From the NCBI RefSeq assembly GCF_001469895.1, contig NZ_LOPY01000061.1, positions 124,001 to 188,000 of the forward strand: a stretch of DNA of 64,000 nucleotides. The letters run 5' to 3'. This DNA is from Pseudoalteromonas sp. XI10. Its GTDB lineage: Bacteria > Pseudomonadota > Gammaproteobacteria > Enterobacterales > Alteromonadaceae. The notes under the pieces were generated by a model. It saw nothing but the letters and a program-made list of their open reading frames with translations, did no database searches and had not been told where the DNA came from. Each line of letters opens with the position of its first letter. The stretch's first letter is position 1. Positions 31,355-39,976 of the stretch are shown in pieces. Made by a program: the position numbers and the translations under genes.

Positions 31355-31804
31355 TTAATCACCATCTATTTGAGTGAAAGGAATAGTAATTGGGTGAATT
31401 TTTATTACTTTAATATCATGCTTAAGGCTCTTAACCCTTGATTTTGCTATCGCATAGCCCGTTAAGCCACCAATCACGGCGGCTAAAATTTGCCAGCCTT
31501 CTGTAAGCGAAAAAGCCGAAAAAGCGATTAAAGCAAACCCTAAACTAAACAAAAGGGGTAGCATGTAAACAGCCATAGCGTGTTTAACTAAGTGGCTATC
31601 ATCGAGTGCTAAAGTTACTTTTTGCCCTACTTGTAGCTCTTTTTCGAAGGTATAAGGAAAGGTTTTTTTAGCTGTTCCAAACAGCTTTGCAAAAACTTGC
31701 GAGCCACAACGACCATTACAGCCGGCACAGGCTTGCTTTTGTTCTGCTTCTAAATTCGCTGTCGTGCCTTTTACCGACACGACAGTGAGTGTTTGTTCAA
31801 TCAT
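31355..31804 (-). CDS. rseC: RseC/MucC-type positive regulator of sigma-E
   Basis: 149 residues. RseC is an inner-membrane protein linked to the sigma-E response and to reducing SoxR. The family cysteine cluster CAGCNGRCGSQVFAKLFG is at about residues 22-39, followed by two membrane helices (about 76-110) and a short charged tail. It is the last rse gene, 3 bases after rseB. Confidence 0.92.
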   Translation of the reverse strand: MIEQTLTVVSVKGTTANLEAEQKQACAGCNGRCGSQVFAKLFGTAKKTFPYTFEKELQVGQKVTLALDDSHLVKHAMAVYMLPLLFSLGFALIAFSAFSLTEGWQILAAVIGGLTGYAIAKSRVKSLKHDIKVIKIHPITIPFTQIDGD

Positions 31805-31807
31805 GAT

Positions 31808-32761
31808 TTAAAGAGGTCGCGCTACCGACTCAGCTATAGCTTTGGCTGTCATAGCAGGGATATTACCAACAACCGATACATCAAAGCTACCACCATTATG
31901 TACATACACAGTCGTTGCGCCTGACGTTAAAGCACCGCTTGCGCGCTTACCCGGTAAGGGTCTTTGAATAAAAACAGACACTTCAACAAACCCATCTGAG
32001 TATAAATAATAGTCAGCAAGTTCATTATTTAAATCAAGTTTATGACGATCTGACTTTAATAGCTTAAAGCCATCTGGCAACCAACCAATTTTCCAATCAT
32101 TCGCTGCGCTGTCTTCATTATTGGCTAAATCGTTAGTCGCAAGCACCGCAGGAAAGTCACGATTTTGCATTTCAACTAACATAGGAGCAGGCTGCTCTGT
32201 TACGCTGATATGAGTTAACTGTAACTGCTCAAGCATCTCACCTTTGTGATTCACATAGGCAGATTTAAGTAACAACGAAGACTCAGTATCTAACCAAATC
32301 CAATAGTTATATTTGTATTCATCTTTTGACTCGATGCGCACTAACTGTGCTGAGCGCCCTGCAATACGGCCTTTTCCGCCAAGCACAAAATCATAGTGAG
32401 CGCTTAGTCGGTTAATATCTTTAAAAAGTACTTCAGGAATTGGCCCAGCAATAGAGTCTGTTTTAACTGAATAAGGCTCTGAATGAGGCTCAAAATAGGT
32501 AACTTGATCGTCAACGCGCACCATTTCTAGGCCAGCGCCGTTAAGTAAACTTAGATGCTCAAGTTCAATATCACCTTGTTTTGCATGTAACCAGCGATAA
32601 GGTTCCATAGCTTGGCCTTTTACAACCACAAATGATGCGTCAAAGTTGCGAGTATGAACGGCCGTAGCCATATCATTTAATAAAGTCTTGGCGGGATTTT
32701 CGTCGCTGGCAATGGCTGGAGCCGTTAATACCAGCGACAAAATAAAAGTAAAAACTTTCAT
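31808..32761 (-). CDS. rseB: Sigma-E regulatory protein RseB (MucB)
   Basis: 317 residues with a signal peptide (1-18). RseB is a periplasmic protein that binds RseA and shields it from DegS cleavage until mislocalised LPS or lipoproteins compete. The LolA-like N-terminal domain (about 25-200) and the C-terminal domain are both present, with NYWIWLDTESSLLLKS and TTVYVHNGG as landmarks. It lies 4 bases after rseA in the rpoE operon. Confidence 0.94.
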   Translation of the reverse strand: MKVFTFILSLVLTAPAIASDENPAKTLLNDMATAVHTRNFDASFVVVKGQAMEPYRWLHAKQGDIELEHLSLLNGAGLEMVRVDDQVTYFEPHSEPYSVKTDSIAGPIPEVLFKDINRLSAHYDFVLGGKGRIAGRSAQLVRIESKDEYKYNYWIWLDTESSLLLKSAYVNHKGEMLEQLQLTHISVTEQPAPMLVEMQNRDFPAVLATNDLANNEDSAANDWKIGWLPDGFKLLKSDRHKLDLNNELADYYLYSDGFVEVSVFIQRPLPGKRASGALTSGATTVYVHNGGSFDVSVVGNIPAMTAKAIAESVARPL

Positions 32762-32765
32762 TTAA

Positions 32766-33392
32766 TTAGTTTTTTTCCTCGTCTGCATTTTCTGCAGTTT
32801 GCGATTTTTCTAGCGAATATGCAACACGTGCTTGACGTTGGTGCTCAAGAACTAATGCACCAATACGCTGCTGTTGTAACTCACGTAAACCTTGCTCTGC
32901 ATTTTCTAATGCAGGTTGCTCTGATGAGTAACTTACGGGAGAAGCCATACCTGTTAATGGTACTGTTTGTAATGTTGGAATGTCACTTTGCGGTGACTCG
33001 GTGTTTTGTGGCAATGTTTGTACGCCCACAATCGCAAACATAGCAACACTAGCAGCAATAGCCACTTGGGCAAATGGACGACGCCAATTAAATGCTACCA
33101 CGTTATCTGTGCCTGTTGCCGCCACGATTTCTTCGCTTTTTGGTGCCGTTGTTTTATTCGCGAAATCTGCGTAAACAGGTTCTTGCTCAAGTGATTCTGC
33201 CACTGCATCTGCAATGTCAAAATTAAAAGCGTTGTTATTTGCCTCAGCACGCATTACATCACCAATCATTGCGTAACGACCAAATGTAGATACATCGTCG
33301 TTTGTGATCGCTTGATCAGTTAACTGCTGCTCGCCGTCAAGTAACGCGGACAACTGCTCATTATCCAACTTGTTAACGTCTGCTTTTGTCAT
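32766..33392 (-). CDS. rseA: Anti-sigma-E factor RseA (MucA)
   Basis: 208 residues from the ATG at 33392, which has AGGTGA eight bases upstream; a GTG at 33404 would overlap rpoE by 11 bases and is less likely. RseA holds sigma-E at the inner membrane and is cut by DegS and RseP under envelope stress. The cytoplasmic sigma-binding domain contains LDNEQLSALLDGE and FGRYAMIGDVMR. One membrane helix is at about 105-121. The periplasmic part has Gln-rich stretches near the C-terminus. Confidence 0.94.
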   Translation of the reverse strand: MTKADVNKLDNEQLSALLDGEQQLTDQAITNDDVSTFGRYAMIGDVMRAEANNNAFNFDIADAVAESLEQEPVYADFANKTTAPKSEEIVAATGTDNVVAFNWRRPFAQVAIAASVAMFAIVGVQTLPQNTESPQSDIPTLQTVPLTGMASPVSYSSEQPALENAEQGLRELQQQRIGALVLEHQRQARVAYSLEKSQTAENADEEKN

Positions 33393-33393
33393 A

Positions 33394-33975
33394 CTAAGAC
33401 TCACCTATTAATGGATTCAATTTATTATCAATCGCCTCACGGGCACGGAAAATACGTGAACGCACCGTTCCCACAGGGCAATCCATAACCACGGCTATTT
33501 CTTCATAGCTCATACCTTCAATTTCACGAAGGGTAATCGCGGTTTTAAGATCTTCAGGCAAACTATCAATCGTATTAAAAATTACAGCACGTACTTCGTC
33601 ACTTAATAACAGGTTTTCTGGCGATGCGTTTGAACGCATTGCATCTGCACTGTCATAAAATTCTGCTTCTTCGGCATCAACATCGTTAGCTGGGGGTTTA
33701 CGACCCTGCGCAACTAAGTAATTTTTAGCACAATTTACGGCGATACGGTACAACCAAGTATAAAAGGCGCTATCACCTCTAAAGTTAGGTAAAGCACGGT
33801 AGGCTTTAATAAAAGCTTCTTGTGCGACATCAGCAACATCACCTTGGTTTGATACATAACGTGAAATCAAACCTGCAATTTTATTCTGATATTTTCTAAC
33901 TAATAGGTTGAAGGCGTTTTTATCTCCTTGCTGGACCCTTTTAACTAGCGCTAAATCCAAATCCTGCTCGCTCAT
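33394..33975 (-). CDS. rpoE: RNA polymerase sigma-E factor
   Basis: 193 residues from the ATG at 33975, giving the MSEQDLDLALVKRVQ start like E. coli RpoE and a GAGGAG upstream; an ATG at 34017 would add 14 residues. Sigma-E directs envelope-stress genes. Region 2 (AFIKAYRALPNFRGDSAFYTWLYRIAVN) and region 4 (LPEDLKTAITLREIEGMSYEEIAVVMDCPVGTVRSRIFRAR) are nearly identical to the enteric protein. A sigma-E-type promoter lies upstream at 34042-34070, implying autoregulation. It heads the long minus operon and is divergent from nadB, as in E. coli. Confidence 0.97.
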   Translation of the reverse strand: MSEQDLDLALVKRVQQGDKNAFNLLVRKYQNKIAGLISRYVSNQGDVADVAQEAFIKAYRALPNFRGDSAFYTWLYRIAVNCAKNYLVAQGRKPPANDVDAEEAEFYDSADAMRSNASPENLLLSDEVRAVIFNTIDSLPEDLKTAITLREIEGMSYEEIAVVMDCPVGTVRSRIFRAREAIDNKLNPLIGES

Positions 33976-34041
33976 TCGAGCCGGTACTCCTCTGTTTGAT
34001 TCTTGCTTGCTATTCATATACTCGCCATTGTTTACACAAAC

Positions 34042-34070
34042 TCTGACTGCACCATGAATATAAAAGTTCA
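34042..34070 (-). promoter_or_regulatory. Sigma-E-type promoter of rpoE
   Basis: On the minus strand a TGAACTT (-35, 34070-34064) and a TCAGA (-10, 34046-34042) are separated by 17 bases, close to the known GGAACTT / TCTGA sigma-E pattern. It lies about 67 bases before the preferred rpoE start. This fits the established autoregulation of rpoE. Confidence 0.75.
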
Positions 34071-34116
34071 GTTTAAAATGATTTTTTTATAAAATAGCAC
34101 GCAAATAAATTGAGTC

Positions 34117-34244
34117 ATACCAATCTTATTACACGACAACCTCAATAACTGCTTAAAAATCAACGGTTATCTAAATTGAATTCACAATTAAAAACAGCTA
34201 ACAATAAACTGTTTATGTGACGATAAAACTAATAAGATTGGTAT
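34117..34244. mobile_element. Small MITE-like element with 15-bp perfect terminal inverted repeats
   Basis: ATACCAATCTTATTA at 34117-34131 is perfectly inverted at 34230-34244, bounding 128 bp with no coding frame. An internal small palindrome (AATTG...CAATT) is present. It lies between the rpoE promoter and nadB in a gap of about 390 bases measured from the preferred rpoE start. It looks like a miniature element, but copy number elsewhere cannot be checked here. Confidence 0.6.
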
Positions 34245-34368
34245 AACGTATTAAAATGACTAATAGTGTTAAAGCAAATATGGTACATATACGTATACCA
34301 CATAAAAATTTATTTGCTCAAACTTTTGGCACTACTAGCCGAGCATTGTAACCGCAAAGACCACAGAC

Positions 34369-35991
34369 ATGAACCAAAATAAACATCACATTACTGATGT
34401 CGCTATCATTGGCAGCGGCGCCGCTGGCCTTTCTCTTGCTTTATCGCTTGCTAATTACTGTAAGGTGACAGTACTTAGTAAAGGCGCATTAACTGAAGGT
34501 TCTACCTTATATGCTCAAGGTGGTATTGCAGCAGTATTTGATAAAAAGAATGACAGTATTGAATCTCATGTTGAAGATACACTCGATGCAGGTGGCGGAT
34601 TATGTGACCGTGATGCGGTTCACTACACAGCAAGCAATGCTAAAAAATGTTTAAAATGGCTGATTGAGCAAGGCGTACCTTTTGATATGGAGTTCGATTC
34701 AAAAGGTAAAGAGCGTTTTCATTTAACTCGCGAAGGTGGTCATAGTCACCGCCGTATTTTACATGCCGCCGATGCAACTGGCCGAGCAGTACAAACAACC
34801 TTAATTAGCCAAGTACAAGCACACCCTAACATCACTCTGTTAGAAAACTACAATGCCATTGATTTAATCACAGATAAAAGCTTAGCCAAAAAAGGCAAGC
34901 ATGTTCACGGCCTGTATGTGTGGAACTGTGTTGATAAAAAAGTTGAAACTATCGCTGCTAAGTTCGTGTCACTGGCAACAGGTGGCGCAAGTAAAGTGTA
35001 TTTATATACTTCTAACCCTGATGTATCGAGTGGTGATGGTATCGCAATGGCATGGCGTGCAGGGTGCCGTGTTGCCAATATGGAATTTAACCAATTCCAC
35101 CCAACAAGTTTGTATCACCCAGAGCTGCAAAACTTTTTGATCACAGAAGCAATGCGCGGTGAAGGTGCGTATTTAAAACGCCCTGATGGCACTCGCTTTA
35201 TGAAAGACTTTGATGAGCGCGAAGAACTTGCCCCTCGCGATATTGTTGCTCGTGCTATCGATTTTGAAATGAAACGCCTTGGTGCGAACTGTGTGTACCT
35301 TGATATTAGTCACAAAGACAAAGACTTTATCATTGAACACTTCCCAACTATCTACGCAAAATGCTTAAGTGTTGGCCTCGACATTACGAAAGAAGCCATT
35401 CCAGTGGTGCCTGCTGCGCACTATACCTGCGGCGGTGTTATGACCGACTTTAATGGCCGTACAGATTTAGATAACTTATACGCTGTTGGCGAAGTGGCTT
35501 ATACAGGTTTACATGGCGCTAATCGTATGGCGAGTAATTCGTTACTTGAATGTATCGTGTTTGCTCATGCTGCCGCGAAAGATATTCTGAGCAAAATCGA
35601 TGCAAGCCCTGCCCTTGAAGCCTTACCACTTTGGGATGAAAGTCGCGTAACTAACTCAGACGAAGAAATTGTTATTACCCACAACTGGCATGAGCTAAGA
35701 TTATTTATGTGGGATTACGTGGGTATTGTACGCTCAACAAAACGTTTAGAACGTGCGCTTCACCGCGTTGAATTACTGCAGCAAGAAATTCACGACTATT
35801 ACGCAAACTTTAGGGTTACAAATAACTTATTAGAACTTCGAAACCTAGTGCAGGTTGCAGAGCTTATTATTCGCAGCGCCCTTGAGCGTAAAGAAAGTCG
35901 CGGTCTTCATTACACGATTGATTACCCAGAGCAAAACGAGAATCCAACGCCGACAATTTTAACACCTAAGTCGGTTGCTGCACTGCAATAA
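34369..35991 (+). CDS. nadB: L-aspartate oxidase
   Basis: 540 residues. NadB oxidises aspartate to iminoaspartate for NAD synthesis, using FAD. The FAD-binding glycine motif is [16 protein letters not shown] (about 13-28). The flavin/substrate stretches [38 protein letters not shown] and [17 protein letters not shown] are all intact. The C-terminal helical domain contains the expected [12 protein letters not shown] segment. It is divergent from rpoE, as in E. coli. Its last 26 bases overlap the convergent cptA-like gene. Confidence 0.97.
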   Translation: MNQNKHHITDVAIIGSGAAGLSLALSLANYCKVTVLSKGALTEGSTLYAQGGIAAVFDKKNDSIESHVEDTLDAGGGLCDRDAVHYTASNAKKCLKWLIEQGVPFDMEFDSKGKERFHLTREGGHSHRRILHAADATGRAVQTTLISQVQAHPNITLLENYNAIDLITDKSLAKKGKHVHGLYVWNCVDKKVETIAAKFVSLATGGASKVYLYTSNPDVSSGDGIAMAWRAGCRVANMEFNQFHPTSLYHPELQNFLITEAMRGEGAYLKRPDGTRFMKDFDEREELAPRDIVARAIDFEMKRLGANCVYLDISHKDKDFIIEHFPTIYAKCLSVGLDITKEAIPVVPAAHYTCGGVMTDFNGRTDLDNLYAVGEVAYTGLHGANRMASNSLLECIVFAHAAAKDILSKIDASPALEALPLWDESRVTNSDEEIVITHNWHELRLFMWDYVGIVRSTKRLERALHRVELLQQEIHDYYANFRVTNNLLELRNLVQVAELIIRSALERKESRGLHYTIDYPEQNENPTPTILTPKSVAALQ

Positions 35992-36373
35992 TTGCACGCT
36001 TTAAGCGCGAGAAACTTTCTTCATCAACACTGGCTGAGCTTATAATCAGCCAGTGTGATTGATAAAACCCAGCCAATTTAAGCACCACAAAATTAGCAAA
36101 CACATAACTTTTAGCTGTTATCTGACCTTGAATTTTAAGTTTGTCGTTAACAAACCTGAGCTCTTCTTGCTCTAAAATTATAAAACCCTTTTCAGGCTGT
36201 GCTTGTTGGACTTTTTTAAAACTAAGAAAGGCTAAGAAAAAGCACGCTAAACAAGCTAAAAGCTGAGCGAAAACATGCTGGTAAACAAAGCATAAAATGA
36301 TGGCTGTTAAGCAAAAAAAGACCACAAAGGGTTTGTGGTCTGTGGTGTTATTTGTAACGGTAAACCTATACAC
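35966..36373 (-). CDS. cptA: CptA/YgfX-type membrane protein
   Basis: 135 residues with two N-terminal membrane helices (about 15-53) and a soluble beta-rich tail. YgfX/CptA proteins are encoded directly after sdhE; in E. coli YgfX was described as a toxin that affects cytoskeletal proteins, though a role linked to SdhE has also been proposed. The sequence is weakly conserved, so the call relies on size, topology and position. It starts inside the sdhE stop region (8-base overlap) and its 3' end overlaps nadB on the other strand by 26 bases. Confidence 0.75.
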   Translation of the reverse strand: MYRFTVTNNTTDHKPFVVFFCLTAIILCFVYQHVFAQLLACLACFFLAFLSFKKVQQAQPEKGFIILEQEELRFVNDKLKIQGQITAKSYVFANFVVLKLAGFYQSHWLIISSASVDEESFSRLKRAIIAVQQPT

Positions 36374-36617
36374 GAACTCGGTCTAAAATTAACGCGACCA
36401 TACCGTTAAGTTCTGGGTCTTTACACTCTTCATGACCCATGAACCATGCGAATAAATCAGGATCATCGCACTCAAGTAAGCGTTGAAAAACGGCTTGCTG
36501 TTCTTTTGATAGTGAGTCAAACGCTTCTTCAACGAATGGCATAAATAAAACATCTAGTTCTAACATACCGCGACGGCATGCCCAACGAATACGTTCTTTA
36601 CTGTGAATTTCAGTCAT
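36366..36617 (-). CDS. sdhE: FAD assembly factor SdhE
   Basis: 83 residues from the ATG at 36617, which has GAGG seven bases upstream; a longer frame from 36653 adds a non-conserved leader. SdhE promotes covalent attachment of FAD to succinate dehydrogenase and fumarate reductase flavoproteins. The family core RIRWACRRGMLELDVLFMPF, with the RGxxE motif, and LLECDDPDLFAWFMG are unmistakable. It pairs with cptA and is divergent from ygfZ, the conserved enteric arrangement. Confidence 0.95.
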   Translation of the reverse strand: MTEIHSKERIRWACRRGMLELDVLFMPFVEEAFDSLSKEQQAVFQRLLECDDPDLFAWFMGHEECKDPELNGMVALILDRVRV

Positions 36618-36737
36618 TTTAAACCTCGTACTTATTTGTCTGCAGTTTACCAAATTGCTATCGAATAAACAGCTATTTAAATTGCTACCCTAACTAAGTT
36701 ATCATTAGCGCTCATTCATATCGTAAAGAAGGTTTTT

Positions 36738-37649
36738 ATGTCGACTGTTTACGCATGTCCTTTATCTTATTCACTTATCAGCCTAACTGGCAAAGATAAG
36801 TTGTCTTACCTTCACGGACAAATTACGCAAGATATCAACAAATTAACTGATGATAACTTCCTTTGGGCTGGCCACTGTAATGCAAAAGGCAAGCTTTGGG
36901 GTGTGTTTAGGTTGTTTTCACACCTTGATAGCTATTACCTTGCGGGCTCAAAACCTGAGGTAGAGCAATCGCTAGTCGAGTTAAAAAAATATGCGGTATT
37001 TTCGCAAGTAGAAATTCAGCAATCTGAAAAACCGCTAATTGGCTTACTAGGTGATGACCTAACAGCGACTCTAGAAACCTTAGCAATTAATTTTGACGAT
37101 GAGCACAGCGCAGTCGATTTTGCTGGCGGTAAAGCGTTAAAGCTTGCAGATAACCGCGTATTGCTTATGGTCAACGAAGAATTTAGCTTACCTGATAACG
37201 TCACAGCCCTTGATGATGACGCGTTATGGCAACAGGCAGCTATTGCCGCTGGCGAGCCATCTTTAAACAGCGACGCTATTGGCGAATATGTACCGCAAAT
37301 GGTTAACTTGCAAGCGCTTGGCGGTATCAGTTTCAGAAAAGGCTGCTACACAGGGCAAGAAACCGTAGCCCGTATGAAATACCTAGGCAAAAATAAACGT
37401 GCTATGTATATAGTTTCAGGCAAAGCTGAGGGCTTACTTGACGAGCTTGAACTCGAAACACAAATGGGCGAAAACTGGCGCCGTGCTGGCAAGCTTATTA
37501 GCCAAAGTTTTAATCAACAAACGCAAACCTTAATGGGTCTGGTTGTGCTTCCTAACGACAATGAAGCAGGCCATATTTTGCGAGCAAAACACCTCCCTCA
37601 GGTAGAGTTATCTATTCAAGCTCTGCCTTACTCTCTCGAAGATGAATAA
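36738..37649 (+). CDS. ygfZ: tRNA-modifying / Fe-S assembly protein YgfZ
   Basis: 303 residues. YgfZ is a folate-binding protein related to glycine-cleavage T protein that supports iron-sulfur enzymes such as MiaB. The diagnostic motif KGCYTGQE is present (RKGCYTGQETVARMKY, near residue 200), with the essential Cys. The N-terminus has SLTGKDKLSYLHGQITQDI. It is divergent from sdhE and 12 bases upstream of the FKBP gene. Confidence 0.94.
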   Translation: MSTVYACPLSYSLISLTGKDKLSYLHGQITQDINKLTDDNFLWAGHCNAKGKLWGVFRLFSHLDSYYLAGSKPEVEQSLVELKKYAVFSQVEIQQSEKPLIGLLGDDLTATLETLAINFDDEHSAVDFAGGKALKLADNRVLLMVNEEFSLPDNVTALDDDALWQQAAIAAGEPSLNSDAIGEYVPQMVNLQALGGISFRKGCYTGQETVARMKYLGKNKRAMYIVSGKAEGLLDELELETQMGENWRRAGKLISQSFNQQTQTLMGLVVLPNDNEAGHILRAKHLPQVELSIQALPYSLEDE

Positions 37650-37661
37650 ATAGGAATGACT

Positions 37662-38147
37662 ATGATCGTAGCAGCAAACAAAGTGGTAAAAATGCATTAT
37701 TCAGTATTGGATAATAACAAAAACACCATCGACAACTCTTTCGATGGCGAGCCACTAGTGTTTATCGTTGGCACGGGTTTCTTAATTCCAGGCCTCGAAA
37801 ATGCGCTATTAGGTAAAGAAGCGGGCGACACATTCAGCGTAACAGTTGAGCCAGAGCAAGGCTATGGTGAGCGTCACGATGACCTAATGCAAGCAGTGCC
37901 AAAATCAATGTTTGAAGGTATGGAAATTGAAGTTGGTATGCAGTTCCGCGCTACGACAGACGCTGGCGACCAATCAGTGATGATCATCGAAATCCAAGAC
38001 GAAGACGTTATTGTCGATGGTAACCACCCTCTTTCAGGTATCACTCTACATTTTGATGTTGAAGTACTTGAAGTACGCGATGCAACTGAAGAAGAATTAG
38101 CACATGGTCATGTGCACGGTGAAGGTGGTTGTGGTCACAGCCACTAA
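37662..38147 (+). CDS. slyD: FKBP-type peptidyl-prolyl isomerase, SlyD-like
   Basis: 161 residues from the ATG at 37662, where AGGA sits seven bases upstream; an ATG at 37656 is too close to that site. SlyD-type proteins are prolyl isomerases and metal-binding chaperones. The FKBP halves flank an inserted flap domain: VVKMHYSVLDNNKNTIDNSF, LIPGLENALLGKEAGDTFSV, then VDGNHPLSGITLHFDVEVLEV. A short His-rich tail (HGHVHGEGGCGHSH) suits nickel or zinc binding but is shorter than in E. coli. It follows ygfZ closely and ends at a strong terminator. Confidence 0.9.
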   Translation: MIVAANKVVKMHYSVLDNNKNTIDNSFDGEPLVFIVGTGFLIPGLENALLGKEAGDTFSVTVEPEQGYGERHDDLMQAVPKSMFEGMEIEVGMQFRATTDAGDQSVMIIEIQDEDVIVDGNHPLSGITLHFDVEVLEVRDATEEELAHGHVHGEGGCGHSH

Positions 38148-38160
38148 ACCATTACTATAT

Positions 38161-38188
38161 AAAAAAAGCGCCATTGGCGCTTTTTTTA
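38161..38188 (+). terminator. Rho-independent terminator after slyD (bidirectional)
   Basis: Stem AAAAAAAGCGCC / GGCGCTTTTTTT with an ATT loop, 13 bases after the FKBP stop. The same hairpin can serve the convergent 154-aa gene. Confidence 0.93.
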
Positions 38189-38204
38189 TATCTCAAATTT
38201 ATGC

Positions 38205-38669
38205 TTATTCAGCTGCTTTCTGTGCATCCAGTGCAGGCTCTGGTTCTGCAATATGTTCTCTAAGCGCTGCAAGTAAGCCTTCTTGGTCATTGGTTCCTAA
38301 GCGATAGTGCGTGCCATCTTTCATCGCCAATTCGACAGCACTAAATCCAGATACGCTGTAAACCCAGCCATCATGCGTGATACGCAGACCAATACCATGA
38401 CGAAATGAATTACTTACCGCTCGAACAGATTCAATCTCATCAAAAGTCACTGTTTTACCAAATACACCCGGACCGAATGCCCAGCTTACTGTTTTATCGC
38501 TCACCTTAATCGTTAAGCCATGAAACAAAAAAGCCACCAGCACTAAGATAGCGCTAAACACCATAAGTGGAATATCTGCACCAATTAAGTTCCAAGCTAA
38601 GGCGATAAAGGCGCCAATCCAGCCTAAAATAACAAAAATAAAAATAGCGTACTGTTTATGTTGATACAT
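38205..38669 (-). CDS. Unknown membrane protein with PH-like domain (154 aa)
   Basis: Two N-terminal membrane helices (about 8-27 and 32-50) are followed by a beta-rich domain (VSDKTVSWAFGPGVFGKTVTFDEIESVRAVSN, then GWVYSVSGFSAVELAMKDGTHYRLGTND) that resembles bacterial PH-like domains. The tail is rich in Ala and Glu. Function unknown. It is separated from the upstream DUF481 gene by 14 bases and probably shares its transcript. Confidence 0.7.
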   Translation of the reverse strand: MYQHKQYAIFIFVILGWIGAFIALAWNLIGADIPLMVFSAILVLVAFLFHGLTIKVSDKTVSWAFGPGVFGKTVTFDEIESVRAVSNSFRHGIGLRITHDGWVYSVSGFSAVELAMKDGTHYRLGTNDQEGLLAALREHIAEPEPALDAQKAAE

Positions 38670-38683
38670 TCTGAAGTATTCTC

Positions 38684-39526
38684 TTAAAAGCTATAAACAA
38701 AGGTTGCACTCAGCTCAGAATCGTACTTGAGCTTATCTTCCTCTGGTTTTGAGTTATAGCGATACATGTAGGTAAATTTGAGTGATACATCACCCATAAT
38801 TTTGCTGATCAGGGATGTTTCTGATTTTAAACGCGAGTTTAACCCTGACAACGATTGTTCATAACTGACATCTTGATTAAAGCGAGTACGAGCAGAGACT
38901 GTACGCTCCCACTGCAGCGCTAAACGAAGCAGGTAACCTGTTTTTGTTTCATCTTCTTCTGTTGCAGTCTCTTGATCAGCCACCGAGCGGTATAAACCCG
39001 GCCCCACATCGATATCGACTTTATTCTTGCTTCCTTGGTAAATGCGGTTACCGTAACCTGTCGCTATGGTGCTCTTAAACTCAAGACCACTAAATTTATC
39101 TCGCTCGTAGTCACCATAAATGAAAAATGACTCATTTTTCACATTTAGCTTATAGTTACCTTGGCCCGATACAAAAATACGGTCAGCAGAGACTTCTTCA
39201 TCGCCGGTTTCTTCATTACGGTCACGTTTGTATAAAGTATCGAGCTTAAATTGGTTACGCCACTTTTCGAAATCTTGGTATAGGTTACCTTTAAGTTTGA
39301 AGCTGGTTGAGTTGGTATTACCGCGGCTTACCATAAAACCAAACTCCATATCGCCGTACAGCAACTCGCCTTTATGAATTTTATGGATTTCTTCTTCTGA
39401 TAATTGCCCGTATTCATGGAAATCTTCAAACGGATCAACAGCAAAAGCCTGCCAACTGCAAACTAGCAGGGCGGGCAAAATAATTCGTTTTATTGAATTA
39501 AAACAACTAAAAGTAGAGTCAAACAT
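38684..39526 (-). CDS. DUF481 (YdiY-like) outer-membrane beta-barrel protein
   Basis: 280 residues with a signal peptide (about 1-29, after MFDSTFSCFN). The mature part is a run of amphipathic strands: GDMEFGFMVSRGNTNSTSFKLKGNLYQDFEKWRNQ, then several aromatic-ended strands, ending LSATFVYSF with terminal Phe. This matches DUF481 proteins of the YdiY type, predicted small barrels; their function is not known. It is followed closely by the PH-like gene and preceded by the DUF440 gene (11-base gap). Confidence 0.82.
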   Translation of the reverse strand: MFDSTFSCFNSIKRIILPALLVCSWQAFAVDPFEDFHEYGQLSEEEIHKIHKGELLYGDMEFGFMVSRGNTNSTSFKLKGNLYQDFEKWRNQFKLDTLYKRDRNEETGDEEVSADRIFVSGQGNYKLNVKNESFFIYGDYERDKFSGLEFKSTIATGYGNRIYQGSKNKVDIDVGPGLYRSVADQETATEEDETKTGYLLRLALQWERTVSARTRFNQDVSYEQSLSGLNSRLKSETSLISKIMGDVSLKFTYMYRYNSKPEEDKLKYDSELSATFVYSF

Positions 39527-39537
39527 CGGCTGGAGAG

Positions 39538-39858
39538 TTATTCGCTATCTTTCCAAAGAATGTGGCAAAACGGTGCATCTTTGTCTCGGCTGATTAAAAT
39601 TTTCGCAAACAAGATATCTTGATTGTCGAATTCAAGTCCTACTAAGACTTGTACAAATAGCTCAGGTTCAATTTCTAGTGCAACAAAATCTTGCCACTGC
39701 TCGTCAGGCTCACCTTCTTCAATAAAGCCAAGCTCTTCTCTGTGCTCGTTAAAGTCAGCAATATCTTGCTCGCTTAAATTATCAGGCGCTAATTCTAAAA
39801 ATATATCATAAGCCTGATGAGTTACTTCTTCTTCACTGTATAAGCGTGGACCAGCCAT
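39538..39858 (-). CDS. yciU: DUF440 (YciU/HI1450) putative double-stranded DNA mimic protein
   Basis: 106 residues, strongly acidic. HQAYDIFLELAPDNLSEQDI and the C-terminal ILFAKILISRDKDAPFCHILWKD match E. coli YciU and H. influenzae HI1450, whose negative surface was proposed to imitate double-stranded DNA and bind HU. The start MAGPRLYSEEE is the first ATG. It heads the three-gene minus run DUF440-DUF481-PH-like protein. Confidence 0.88.
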   Translation of the reverse strand: MAGPRLYSEEEVTHQAYDIFLELAPDNLSEQDIADFNEHREELGFIEEGEPDEQWQDFVALEIEPELFVQVLVGLEFDNQDILFAKILISRDKDAPFCHILWKDSE

Positions 39859-39931
39859 TCCTTAAACCTCTGCACATGTGTGTCGCTTTGAATCTGGCTA
39901 TGATAACAAACCTCTTTTGAGTTTTACCAAA

Positions 39932-39959
39932 AAAAAAGCCAGGTTGCCCTGACTTTTTT
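39932..39959 (-). terminator. Rho-independent terminator after the RND pump genes
   Basis: Stem AAAAGTCAGG / CCTGGCTTTT on the minus strand with a GCAA loop and a run of eight or more Ts, 18 bases after the pump gene stop. Confidence 0.85.
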
Positions 39960-39976
39960 GTAATTAATAACAGATT

